Below, piece by piece: positions 52,954 to 62,600 of a DNA stretch of 64,000 nucleotides. The notes under the pieces are model-generated. The model made no database searches. It was not told the DNA's origin and saw only the letters and a program-made list of their open reading frames with translations. Source of the DNA: CAIODY01 sp046051225 (GTDB lineage: Bacteria > Bacteroidota > Bacteroidia > Chitinophagales > CAIODY01); contig JBJOOR010000003.1 of the NCBI GenBank assembly GCA_046051225.1, positions 124,001-188,000 of the forward strand, given 5' to 3'. Position 1 is the first letter of the stretch, and each line of letters opens with the position of its first letter. A program made the position numbers and the translations under genes.

Positions 52954-54495
52954 ATGAATCTATTCGGCAATATTATTAAAAATGCGCTTTCGTTGCGCAA
53001 ACGATTTGAAACAGGCGTAAATCTTACGCCCAAACAAAAGCAGCAAAAACAATTAATCAAATTGCTTAAGCAAGCTCAATTTACCGAGTTTGGTGTTCAC
53101 TATCAATTTAATGAAATATTAGATAATAAAGATTCTGCACAAGAAGCATTTAAAAAACAAGTACCTGTATTTAATTACAATAAAATATTTAATGAGTGGT
53201 GGAATAAAACTTTAGAAGGACACCAAAATGTTTGTTGGCCAGGTAAAGTAAAATATTTTGCGTTAAGTAGCGGCACCAGCGAATCGGCAAGCAAACGCAT
53301 ACCCATTACAGCCGATATGCTAAAAAGTATTAAGCGTACAAGTATGCGCCAAGTATTGAGCCTTACCGATTTTAATTTGCCTGATGAAACATTTAGTAAA
53401 GGCGCATTATTATTGGGCGGTAGTACCAAACTTACTTTTAAGCACGAATATTACGAAGGCGATTTAAGTGGCATTAGCGCCAAACACAGGCCGCTTTGGT
53501 TTCAGCGATATTATAAACCTGGTGGAAAAATTGCACAGCAAAAAAATTGGGAAAAGAAGATAAACCAAATGGTAGATAGTGCACCTAATTGGGATATTGG
53601 AATTATTGTAGGCATACCCAGCTGGATACAATTATTATTAGAAAAAATTATTGAACGCTATCAACTAAAAACCATACATGATATTTGGCCTAATCTTAAT
53701 TTGTATATCCATAGCGGTGTGGCTTTTGAGCCATATCGAAAATCGTTTGAAAAGCTATTTAGTAAGCAGGTTCAGTTTATGGAAAGTTATTTGGCAAGCG
53801 AAGGCTATTTTGCTTATCAAACCAAGCCCGAATCTCATACCATGACAATGATGCTGAACAATGGAATTTTTTATGAATTTATTCCTTTTGATGAACAACA
53901 TTTTGATGATAATGGTGATATTATTGATTCAACAAAAACTTATTTGATTGATGAAGTAAAACCTGATACCGATTATGCCATGCTGATAAGCACCTGTGCT
54001 GGCACATGGCGATATTTAATAGGCGATGTAATCCGATTTGCAGATACAAACCTATGCGAAATAAATATTACGGGCAGAACGAAACATTTTTTAAGCATCA
54101 CAGGCGAACATTTAAGTGTAGAAAATATGAGCCGTGCCATTAGCCATACTGCTGATGATTTTGGGGTGCAAATAAATGAATACACGGTATGTGCCGAGCA
54201 ATTTGGAAACCTTTTTGCACATCGTTGGTATGTAGGCTGCGATAATTTAGATGATGCAAAAGCTGATGACTTTAAAGTAAAATTAGATAATCATATCAGA
54301 GCCATTAATGATGATTATGATACCGAACGAAACTCGGCATTAAAAGAAGTTTTTGTTGAGATTGTACCCAATCAAAAATTTTTAGATTTTTTAAAAGCCG
54401 AAGGCAAAGTAGGTGCTCAAATAAAATTTCCGAGAGTATTAAAAGGCGAACAATTAAACCGTTGGAAATTATTTATCACTACTACATCAAACTAA
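52954..54495 (+). CDS. GH3-family acyl-adenylate/amide synthetase-like protein
   Basis: 513 residues from ATG 52954. Belongs to the GH3 family of the ANL superfamily; plant members conjugate auxin or jasmonate to amino acids. ATP/AMP-binding motifs: SSGTSESASKRIP (motif 1), YLASEGYFAYQ (motif 2) and YRYLIGDVIRF-like WRYLIGDVIRF (motif 3). The N-terminal FGVHYQFNEI and the C-terminal LNRWKLF fit bacterial GH3 proteins of Bacteroidota. Substrates of bacterial GH3 enzymes are unknown. It stands alone between a two-component system and the terminator at 54527-54560. Confidence 0.9.
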   Translation: MNLFGNIIKNALSLRKRFETGVNLTPKQKQQKQLIKLLKQAQFTEFGVHYQFNEILDNKDSAQEAFKKQVPVFNYNKIFNEWWNKTLEGHQNVCWPGKVKYFALSSGTSESASKRIPITADMLKSIKRTSMRQVLSLTDFNLPDETFSKGALLLGGSTKLTFKHEYYEGDLSGISAKHRPLWFQRYYKPGGKIAQQKNWEKKINQMVDSAPNWDIGIIVGIPSWIQLLLEKIIERYQLKTIHDIWPNLNLYIHSGVAFEPYRKSFEKLFSKQVQFMESYLASEGYFAYQTKPESHTMTMMLNNGIFYEFIPFDEQHFDDNGDIIDSTKTYLIDEVKPDTDYAMLISTCAGTWRYLIGDVIRFADTNLCEINITGRTKHFLSITGEHLSVENMSRAISHTADDFGVQINEYTVCAEQFGNLFAHRWYVGCDNLDDAKADDFKVKLDNHIRAINDDYDTERNSALKEVFVEIVPNQKFLDFLKAEGKVGAQIKFPRVLKGEQLNRWKLFITTTSN

Positions 54496-54526
54496 ATTCA
54501 TTAAAATACACACGAAATAATTGCAT

Positions 54527-54560
54527 AAAAAAGCCTCGTCAAAATTGACGAGGCTTTTTT
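54527..54560. terminator. Bidirectional rho-independent terminator
   Basis: AAAAAAGCCTCGTC (54527-54540) and GACGAGGCTTTTTT (54547-54560) pair perfectly around six bases, between the convergent GH3 gene and pdxA. Confidence 0.94.
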
Positions 54561-54584
54561 ATTATAGTAAAAAATTGATAATGA

Positions 54585-55643
54585 TTATGCTACACCACCT
54601 GCACGTTCAATATTCATTTGGTTTCGCTTTAAAGGATTGGCTGTCATTTCTGCAAAATTATTTTTATTTTTTGCAATATCTATTGCAACAAAAACAGCAC
54701 TACGGAAGCTACTTTCATCGGCTTCATTTTTTCCAGCAATATCAAATGCAGTTCCATGATCGGGCGAAGTTCTTATAACACTTAATCCTGCCGAATAGTT
54801 TACGCCACTATCAAACGCCAATGTTTTAAAAGGAATCAAACCTTGGTCATGATACAAAGCTAATACTGCATCAAAATGTTTGTATTGTGCGTTGCCAAAA
54901 AAACCATCGCTGCTATAAGGACCAAAGGCCATTATTTTTTTCTCCTTAGCTTTTTGAATAGCAGGTATAATAATATTTTTTTCTTCTTGCCCAATTGTTC
55001 CACCTTCGCCAGCATGAGGGTTTAAGCCCAACACAGCTATTTTAGGCGACTCAATTGCAAAATCCTTTTTTAATGATTGAGCTAACATTTCAATTTTGCG
55101 TTGCACTTTTTCAATTGATAAATTAGCGCTAATTTCTTGCACGGGAATATGAACTGTAGTTAATCCAACACGTAAATCATCACTTACCATCATCATCAAT
55201 GAATCACCACTGCCAAATAATTTTGCTAAATAATCTGTATGGCCGTTGTATGGAAAGTCGTTGCTCTTAACATTTTTTTTGCTAATGGGTGCTGTTACCA
55301 ATGCATCAATTTTTTTTTCTCCTAAATCTTTGCAAGCAGCTTCAAACGAACGAATAGCATACTTTCCTGTTACTGGCAATTCCTTGCCAGGATCTATTTG
55401 TACATCTTCATTCCAAACCTCAATCACATTTATTTGTTTCACTACAACTTTATCAGCAGATGATATAATTGAAAAGTTGAAACTATCCATGTGCAAATGC
55501 TTGCGCCACCAAGCCAATGATTTTTGCGAAGCATAAATTACAGGTGTACATAAATTTAACATGGCTGGGTCACCAAAAGTTTTTAAAATTACTTCGGGTC
55601 CAATGCCATTCAAATCGCCAATTGAAATTCCAATTTTAATCAA
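54585..55643 (-). CDS. pdxA: 4-hydroxythreonine-4-phosphate dehydrogenase
   Basis: 352 residues. NAD-dependent oxidation and decarboxylation step of the DXP-dependent route to pyridoxal phosphate. Zinc and substrate motifs: GHTDYLAKL, LNPHAGEGGTIGQEE and ALYHDQGLIPFKTLAF; N-terminal IGISIGDLNGIGPEV. No pdxJ gene is adjacent. Start ATG 55643 matches the family. Upstream by 61 bp lies the Rieske gene on the same strand. Confidence 0.96.
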   Translation of the reverse strand: MIKIGISIGDLNGIGPEVILKTFGDPAMLNLCTPVIYASQKSLAWWRKHLHMDSFNFSIISSADKVVVKQINVIEVWNEDVQIDPGKELPVTGKYAIRSFEAACKDLGEKKIDALVTAPISKKNVKSNDFPYNGHTDYLAKLFGSGDSLMMMVSDDLRVGLTTVHIPVQEISANLSIEKVQRKIEMLAQSLKKDFAIESPKIAVLGLNPHAGEGGTIGQEEKNIIIPAIQKAKEKKIMAFGPYSSDGFFGNAQYKHFDAVLALYHDQGLIPFKTLAFDSGVNYSAGLSVIRTSPDHGTAFDIAGKNEADESSFRSAVFVAIDIAKNKNNFAEMTANPLKRNQMNIERAGGVA

Positions 55644-55704
55644 GATAAAAAGTTTTAAAATTCAAATGTAAAGATGCATCAATAATTGATTGAAAAAAAA
55701 ATAT

Positions 55705-56139
55705 TTAGTTGGGTTTAGATATTTCAATTCTTAATTGATTAGCCTCAATTTTTGTTTTAAATTGTTGTAATGGTTTGTCGGCTGGGCCATTCAATACACT
55801 TCCGTCCAAACTAAATATACTTCCATGAACCGAACAACTAATTTTTTTTTCGCCTAATGTTAAAGGTTGATTTTGATGAGTGCATTGAAGATAGAGCGCT
55901 TTATAATTATTACCCATTTTAATAATAGCGATATCAAATTCAAGTTCATTATTTCTAACCAATAAAAAATTTTGATTGGCATCAAATTTACTTAGCGGAA
56001 TAAAAATTTGCTCATTTTTTAATTCAGTTTTATAAACGGGCAAGCTGCTACAACCTTCTAACAAAGTGGCAACACTACCTGCAAACCCAATTGCCATGCA
56101 GGCTTTGCAACTGGTTGAAATAAATTTTCTTCTATCCAT
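55705..56139 (-). CDS. Rieske [2Fe-2S] protein, exported
   Basis: 144 residues. N-terminal DRRKFISTSCKAC resembles a Tat-type signal without the second Arg pair of the canonical motif; the hydrophobic stretch ends at LLEGCSS, so Cys30 could be lipidated. The Rieske box ligands are Cys86 and His88 (LQCTHQ) and Cys102 and His105 (ISCSVHGSIFS). The box spacing is short but complete. Single-domain Rieske proteins of this kind may be electron carriers or subunits of an oxidoreductase; no bc1-complex gene is near. Folded export with the cluster is inferred. Confidence 0.88.
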   Translation of the reverse strand: MDRRKFISTSCKACMAIGFAGSVATLLEGCSSLPVYKTELKNEQIFIPLSKFDANQNFLLVRNNELEFDIAIIKMGNNYKALYLQCTHQNQPLTLGEKKISCSVHGSIFSLDGSVLNGPADKPLQQFKTKIEANQLRIEISKPN

Positions 56140-56146
56140 TTTATAA

Positions 56147-56180
56147 AAAAGGTTGTTGAAATTTCATTCAACAACCTTTT
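56147..56180 (-). terminator. dps terminator
   Basis: AAAAGGTTGTTGAA (56147-56160) pairs with TTCAACAACCTTTT (56167-56180) around six bases, just downstream of the dps stop on the minus strand and directly upstream of the Rieske start. Confidence 0.9.
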
Positions 56181-56190
56181 GTTTTTAAAA

Positions 56191-56667
56191 TTATTTTTTC
56201 AAAAATGCTGAATACATCCACACCAATTTTTCCTGCGCTCTGATGTAATCACTCATCAAAGCATTAGTGCCTTCATCATTTATTTCGGCTGAAATTTCTA
56301 ACAATTCACGTTGTTGCGTAATCACAATTTTAAAGGCTGCTAAAATATCTTCAACGCCTTTAATCCCGTTGCTGGTTTGTTTGCTTTCTTTGATAGAAGA
56401 AACTTTTGCATAATCGCTGTAATTGTGATTGGGCGAATATCCCAAGGTTAAAATTCGTTCGGCAATTTCATCAATTTTCAATACTAAATCGTTGTATAAT
56501 TCTTCAAATTTTAAATGCAATTCAAAGAATTTTTCGCCTTTAATATTCCAATGATAACCACGAGTGTTTTGATAAAAAATAGAATAATTCGCCAGCAAAA
56601 TATTTAGTTTTTCAGCTAACTCTTTTGATTTTTTTTCGTCTAACCCAATTGAATTTAATTTGCTCAT
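56191..56667 (-). CDS. dps: Dps-type DNA-protection ferritin
   Basis: 158 residues, four-helix ferritin-like. Oxidises and stores iron at subunit interfaces and protects DNA in oxidative stress or stationary phase. The ferroxidase ligands lie in NTRGYHWNIKGEKFFELHLKFE (first half: His in YHWN; second half: FEELYNDLVLKIDEIAERI). A -7 element TATCTTTG (minus strand, 56690-56697) precedes the start at 56667. Followed by its own terminator at 56147-56180. Confidence 0.94.
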   Translation of the reverse strand: MSKLNSIGLDEKKSKELAEKLNILLANYSIFYQNTRGYHWNIKGEKFFELHLKFEELYNDLVLKIDEIAERILTLGYSPNHNYSDYAKVSSIKESKQTSNGIKGVEDILAAFKIVITQQRELLEISAEINDEGTNALMSDYIRAQEKLVWMYSAFLKK

Positions 56668-56689
56668 TTTGTTTGTTTTTGATTTGAAA

Positions 56690-56697
56690 CAAAGATA
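56690..56697 (-). promoter_or_regulatory. -7 promoter element for dps
   Basis: Reads TATCTTTG on the minus strand, 22 bp upstream of the ATG at 56667. No oxidative-stress operator palindrome was seen beside it. Confidence 0.55.
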
Positions 56698-56711
56698 AAG
56701 AAACTTAGTTT

Positions 56712-57899
56712 TTAAAAACTATATCCAAATCCTAAATTGAAAAACCCTTGTTTATTTTGAAATGAATCGCCAAATTGTTTCAGCACATAATCTGCTTTTA
56801 CAACAATGCCAGTAAGCGGCTGAAATGTAGCACCAGCAATAATGTACTGCTGCTTCAAAGTTTCATCATGAAAAGTGTTAGATGGAATTTGTGCATTCAT
56901 ATCCAAGGTTTCAAATCGTGCAAAGAGGTTTAATTTTTTGGTGGAATATTTTTTTGAGTGTTGTAAAATATTATACGCCACCTCTGCATAACTGCCATAC
57001 ATAAGGCTTGCAGTATTATTGCTGTATGCACGATTGATGGCATACGCATCAGTAATGTTGATGGCAGAAGCTAAAAATTTCACTACCCAACCATTGTTGT
57101 GATACTGCACATCAAAATCGCCAAGCATTACAGGTGTTCCAAAAATTCCACTTTCTAATTTCAAGCTATCGGCTGCACGATGCGTCAATCCTGCACTTCC
57201 GCCTACATAGCCTGATAATTGCATTCTGAAATTTCCTTTGTAATACAACAAAGCCGCTGTGACAGCCATGTTTGAAGCTGTTGCATTTCTTGCTTCAAAT
57301 CGTCCTTCTCTGATTCCGCTACCACTTTCAAAACCTGCGCTGTTCAAGCCATTCACTAATGCAATGGAATATTGCAAACCAGCAATCTTTTGAAATGAGC
57401 CATACAAGCCAATTCCAACCTCTCTCCAAGTAGATGGCAAAATATAAGTTTCAACAAAAGTTCTGTTCACTCCATTGAATGTTGTAGGCAAATGATTTTC
57501 ATTTAAAATGCCCACTCGTGGAATGAAAACACCAGCTTGCAACCAAGTATTTCTGTTTAAATTAAATTTCAAATAAGCCTGCTCCAAAGCCACTTCGCCG
57601 CCAGTTTCGCCACCGCTTACTTTTGCATCTTCCACTTCCAACTCACTGAAAAAAGAAATTTTGTTGTTGAATTTATGACCTACAAAAAGAACTGCTCTAT
57701 CCAAATTTGTTTCGGCAGTTTTGTTTTTAAAATCGTACGTGTAACGCACTTCACCATAGCCACCAATGGGCGTTACAGCATTACCTTTGAAAAAATTATT
57801 CACTAAATTATTTTCAGCATGAGCCGTATCGGTTTGTGCATTGACTGAAAGAAAAATGATAGAAAAAATTACTGTTGATAAAATATTTTTGATGTGCAT
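56712..57899 (-). CDS. Outer-membrane porin, OprO/OprP-like
   Basis: 395 residues. Signal peptide (HIKNILSTVIFSIIFLSVNAQ). The mature protein begins with PIGGYGEVRYTYDFKNKTAETNLDRAVLF, split across the first strands, then FFSELEVEDAKV, the hallmark of Bacteroidota phosphate-selective porin-like barrels. It ends in an outer-membrane strand with a C-terminal Phe (FFNLGFGYSF), the barrel-assembly signal. Ion selectivity cannot be told. Separate transcript from dps (44-bp gap that contains the dps promoter). Confidence 0.85.
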   Translation of the reverse strand: MHIKNILSTVIFSIIFLSVNAQTDTAHAENNLVNNFFKGNAVTPIGGYGEVRYTYDFKNKTAETNLDRAVLFVGHKFNNKISFFSELEVEDAKVSGGETGGEVALEQAYLKFNLNRNTWLQAGVFIPRVGILNENHLPTTFNGVNRTFVETYILPSTWREVGIGLYGSFQKIAGLQYSIALVNGLNSAGFESGSGIREGRFEARNATASNMAVTAALLYYKGNFRMQLSGYVGGSAGLTHRAADSLKLESGIFGTPVMLGDFDVQYHNNGWVVKFLASAINITDAYAINRAYSNNTASLMYGSYAEVAYNILQHSKKYSTKKLNLFARFETLDMNAQIPSNTFHDETLKQQYIIAGATFQPLTGIVVKADYVLKQFGDSFQNKQGFFNLGFGYSF

Positions 57900-57990
57900 G
57901 ATTAAAATTTTTGTGAGTGCAAAAATCTTTTATTGCAATCAAATGAAATAATCGAAAAAGGAAAAAGACTAATCAAAAGCGGAAAATAAA

Positions 57991-58024
57991 AAAGCCGAAC
58001 TTCAAAAATTTAAAGTTCGGCTTT
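57991..58024 (-). terminator. Leucyl aminopeptidase terminator
   Basis: AAAGCCGAACTT (57991-58002) and AAGTTCGGCTTT (58013-58024) pair perfectly around ten bases, 16 bp past the aminopeptidase stop on the minus strand. Confidence 0.9.
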
Positions 58025-58040
58025 AGTTATATAATGAAAT

Positions 58041-59483
58041 CTACTTAGTTCGGTTTCTTAAAAATTTGTATAGCAAGCGCATTCCATATCCTGTGCCGCC
58101 TTTGCCCCAATAACTCAACTCGGTATGTGCAAATGCAGGCCCTGCAATATCATTATGTACGTATGGATAATTAGTAAAATTTTCTAAAAATTTACCAGCC
58201 GTCATAGCTCCACCATCAGCACCGCCAACATTTTTCAAATCAGCAATGGTTGATTTCATTTTATCGCCATACTCTTCCCACATAGGTAATTCAACGCCAC
58301 GTTCGTACACTTGTTCGCCTGCGGTTTTAAATTCTTTCATTACGCTTTCATTGGCTGTGCCCATTATTGCATGTCCACACATGCCAATCATTCTGGCAGC
58401 TGCCCCAGTAAGTGTAGCAAAATCAATTACTAATTCAGGATTATATTTTTGAGCATAACTTAATGCATCGGCCAATATCATTCTGCCTTCGGCATCAGTA
58501 TTTAATACTTCAACAAAAAGTCCATTATGCATTTTAATAATATCGCCAGGTGTATATTCTAAGCCATTAATTCTATTATCGGTTGATGGAATTAAACCAA
58601 TAATGTGTAAGTTTAATTTCGATTTTGCAGCGGCAATAAAAGTTCCTAATACCACAGCGGCACCAGTCATATCGCATTTCATATGATCCATTGAATCGGG
58701 CGTTGGTTTAATACTCAAACCACCTGTATCATACACCACACCTTTACCTACTAATACAATTGGTTTTTTATTAATTGGCTTAGCTGGTTTATGTTCTAAA
58801 ATGCTGAATGTAGGCTCAACAGGGCTTCCCATGTTTACTGCCAACAAACCACCAAAATTATTTTGTTGAATTTTTTTCTTGTTCCAAACCTCGGCTTTAA
58901 AGCCATATTTTTTTGAAGCTTTCATTACTTCTTTGCCCAAATCAACACTATTTAAATAAATTACGGGTTCGTTTACTAAATCTCGAACTTGATATAAAGC
59001 TTCGGTTACAATATTCAAATTATCAACTTCAGCTTTTAAAACAGCATCACCAATTACATTAATGGCATCTAAACTATTTTTCTTTTTTGATGAATCTTTA
59101 AAGTATTTTATAAATTGATAATTGCTCATTGCCATACCTTCGGCAAAATATAATTGAGCATTTGCAATAGCCGAAATATTTACTACATCAATTGCTTTTA
59201 TTTTATATTTATTAATATGTGATGTAGCTCCATGAGCCGCTTTACGAATGGCTTCGTGGGTTAAATGAAGTTGTGGTTTTTCGGTTAAAACCATTACCAT
59301 AATTATTCTATTGCCTTCATTTAAGCCAAATGCAGCATTCTCTTGTTTTAGTTGCAGTTTTATAAAATCCTGATTCTCTTTGCTCAATTTTATAGCTGAA
59401 GAAAGGGTAGAATTTTTATCCATTAAAAGCACTTGATGATTGGCATCGTTGGCTTTATTTACGAAATTAATTTTTGTTGACAT
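58041..59483 (-). CDS. pepA: M17 leucyl aminopeptidase
   Basis: 480 residues from ATG 59483; upstream in-frame codons to 59528 lie within or before the -7 element and are excluded. Two-metal aminopeptidase of cytoplasmic peptide turnover. Metal and catalytic residues are in LVGKGVVYDTGGLSIKP, MKCDMTGAAVVLG and LNTDAEGRMILADALSYA, the last being the M17 signature with Leu changed to Met. The N-terminal regulatory domain (1-160) and C-terminal catalytic domain (about 165-480) are complete. Confidence 0.95.
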   Translation of the reverse strand: MSTKINFVNKANDANHQVLLMDKNSTLSSAIKLSKENQDFIKLQLKQENAAFGLNEGNRIIMVMVLTEKPQLHLTHEAIRKAAHGATSHINKYKIKAIDVVNISAIANAQLYFAEGMAMSNYQFIKYFKDSSKKKNSLDAINVIGDAVLKAEVDNLNIVTEALYQVRDLVNEPVIYLNSVDLGKEVMKASKKYGFKAEVWNKKKIQQNNFGGLLAVNMGSPVEPTFSILEHKPAKPINKKPIVLVGKGVVYDTGGLSIKPTPDSMDHMKCDMTGAAVVLGTFIAAAKSKLNLHIIGLIPSTDNRINGLEYTPGDIIKMHNGLFVEVLNTDAEGRMILADALSYAQKYNPELVIDFATLTGAAARMIGMCGHAIMGTANESVMKEFKTAGEQVYERGVELPMWEEYGDKMKSTIADLKNVGGADGGAMTAGKFLENFTNYPYVHNDIAGPAFAHTELSYWGKGGTGYGMRLLYKFLRNRTK

Positions 59484-59512
59484 AAATTGAATTGATAGAG
59501 ATTTTAATTTTG

Positions 59513-59520
59513 CAAATGTA
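59513..59520 (-). promoter_or_regulatory. -7 promoter element for pepA
   Basis: Reads TACATTTG on the minus strand, 29 bp before the ATG at 59483. It decides for that start over the earlier in-frame ATG at 59528. Confidence 0.6.
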
Positions 59521-59648
59521 AGAAACACATAGTAAAAAAAGGCAGTGCTTTTAATTTTAATAAAAATTGATTTTACGTAGAAATACGTATTGCAGTTGGT
59601 ACAATAAGCACTATATTACATAACTTAAAAAAAGGGTTATTATAAATT

Positions 59649-62600
59649 ATGTTGTTGGTCACTGAAAATAATTTTACACTATCCTCTGATTTAATTGAAC
59701 TATTAAATCAAACGCCTCAAAACATAAATGTGGCGCAATACGAAGGTGTAGATACCCAAGGCATCCACATTTTCAGAATTGTTTTTTTAAATGATTTTTC
59801 ATTACAAACGCCCGAAGCCATTTACTACTTAGGCAAAATTGCACACGAAGTTAATCCACATTTTTTAGAAAATGGAGTATATGAAAAATTAGTAGAAGTG
59901 TATGAAAGCGGAAATGCACAAACTATAACTTACGAAATTAATTTTTTTGGAAAACAAATTACCATTGAAGCTTTAATTGTAAAAATGGGAACTTGTTTGA
60001 TTAGTTATTCGAAAGATATTACAGCCCGATTAGCCAAAGAAAATATTTTAATAGCTAAAACCAAAATGTTGGACGAAGCACATAAAATATTAGAAATGGG
60101 AACTTGGGAATTGGATATGCAAACTAAAATAATTTCATCTAGCTTTCATTTAGGCGAATTTTTTGAATTGCCCAACAGCCCCACCACCATTACACTTGAT
60201 GAATATTACAAATTATTATTTACCGAAAATATTGAAGCCATAAAACAAAATTTTATTGCCCAAATAAGTAAAGATGAATCGTTTTTTATGGAAAGGCGAA
60301 TTGTAACGCAAAGTGGAAAAGATAAATATATTGAAATAACAGGCAAGCCAATTTTCGAAAAACAAATTTGTACAAAAGTAATTGGCACATTTAGAGAAAT
60401 AACTAAGCGGAAACATCATGAGCTAGAGTTGATAAAAGATGAAATTTTATTAGGAGAAGCCAAACAATTACTTTTAATGTGTACTTGGAATTTTAATCCT
60501 GAAACCAAAGAAGCACATTATTCAAAAGAGCTTTCAGAAATTCTAGAATTTGAAGAACCTACAGTACTTAATTCATTTGATGAGTATTTGCAATACATAC
60601 ACCCTGATGACAAACAAAATGCAAAAGAAAATTTAAGTAATTCTATTGCCTCAAGCAATTATAATTTTAAAGCCGATAGAAAAATACTTACTCAAAAAGG
60701 AAATATAAAATATATTGAAATTGTAGGTCAATCAATTGTACGAAACGGAAATGTAAAACGGGTATTTGGAACAATTAGAGACATAACCGAAGAAAAAATA
60801 AAACTATTAGGATTGTTTGAACAAGAACTTCGGCTACAAGAAATTCAACAGGTATTAAAAATAGGAACTTGGAGTGCCGATATACCAAATAATACTGCTT
60901 TTTTTTCATCTGAATTAAGTGAAATTTTAGAATACAACACACCTGTTGTTTTTCATAGCTATGAAGAATATTTTAACCATATATCGCCCGAAGAAAGACA
61001 TTTATCAAAGTTTAATTATGATAGAATTTATAATTTTTCGGAAGTAAATTATAGGATTGAAAGAAAAATGATTTCTAAAAAAGGCAATGTAAAATATATT
61101 GAACTTACTTGCCAATCATATCAAGAAGATGAAAAAATAGTACGGTTATTTGGAACCATTAAAGACATTACCGAACGCAAATTAAAAGATATTAGACTTT
61201 TAGAAAGCGAACAGCTTTTAATTGAAGCAAGAAATTTATTGAAAATGGGTTCGGTACGATTTGATTATACCAACGATGTTCATTATTTATCAGAAGAGCT
61301 TAGTAAAATATTAGAGCTTGATGATTTACGAGCGTTTTACAAATTTGATGATTGGTGGCATTATGTAGCACCCGAAGAAAAAGAAATTTCAAAAAGAAAT
61401 TTTGAATCGGGCAAAATTGGCGCTGTAACAGAAGTTGAAATATTAGAGCGTAAATTTATTTCAGCAAAAGGCAATGAAAAATATGTTGAATTTATTTTTG
61501 AGCCCAACCAACATAATCCAGCTATATTAACTGGAACATTTAGAGATATTACCGAAAAAAAAATAGAAGAAATAAAATTACTACAGGCGCAAAAAGAATT
61601 AATAGAAGCCCGAAGTCTTTTAAAAATGGGCACTTGGTATTTTGATTTAGTAAATCATACAGTGCATTATTCAAAAGAACTAAGCCAAATTCTACAATAC
61701 GATGTTGCCACAGAATTTTACGATTTTGAACAATTTTTTGCTCATGTACATGCCGATGATAAAGAAAAAGTACAGAACAGTTATTACAATAAAATTGATT
61801 CAACTGCTGAAACTTTTGCAGTTACTACAGATAGAAAAATGGTGAACTATCATGGGCAAATATGCTATATTGAATTTAATACAAAAGCCGTGTATGAGAA
61901 TGGACAAAAAATATCCATACATGGTACATTTAGAGATATTACCGAAAAAAAAATAAAAGATTTAAAAATAGAAGAAAGCGAACAACGATTGTTAGAAGCC
62001 CAGAAGATGCTAAAAACAGGCACTTGGCAGTTTAATACAGAAACTAGAATACTTCAACTATCTAGTGAAATAAGAAGATTGTTAAACAATAATTTGCCAT
62101 TGGTACTAAGCGATAAAGAATATTTTGAATACATCAATCCATCTATTAGAAAAAAATTTATAGAAAAATTTAATTTACTAATTAAAGAAAAAAGGAATTT
62201 TAAAACCATTAATAATTATTTATTTGCTGATGGGTCAGAATTTTTTGTGGAAATAGTTGGTCATCCTGCCACCAATAAAAAAGATGAAAAAGAATTTGTA
62301 GGAACATTTAGAGATATTACCGAAGAACATAAAAAAGATATTGCATTAAAAGAAAGCGAAGAACGCTTTAGGCTTTTATTTGAGCACAATCCTGCTATGT
62401 ATTTTACATTAAACGAAAAAGGAATTATTCTTTCAGTAAATCAATTTGGAATAGATTTTTTAGGATATGCAAAGGAAGAATTAATAGCCCTGCATGTAAG
62501 TAAAGTATTCCATCCTGATGATGTACATAAAGCAGCCCGAAACCTAGAAATATTAAAACAATCGCATGAAAATTTTTGGCAATGGGAAATTAGAAAGGTG

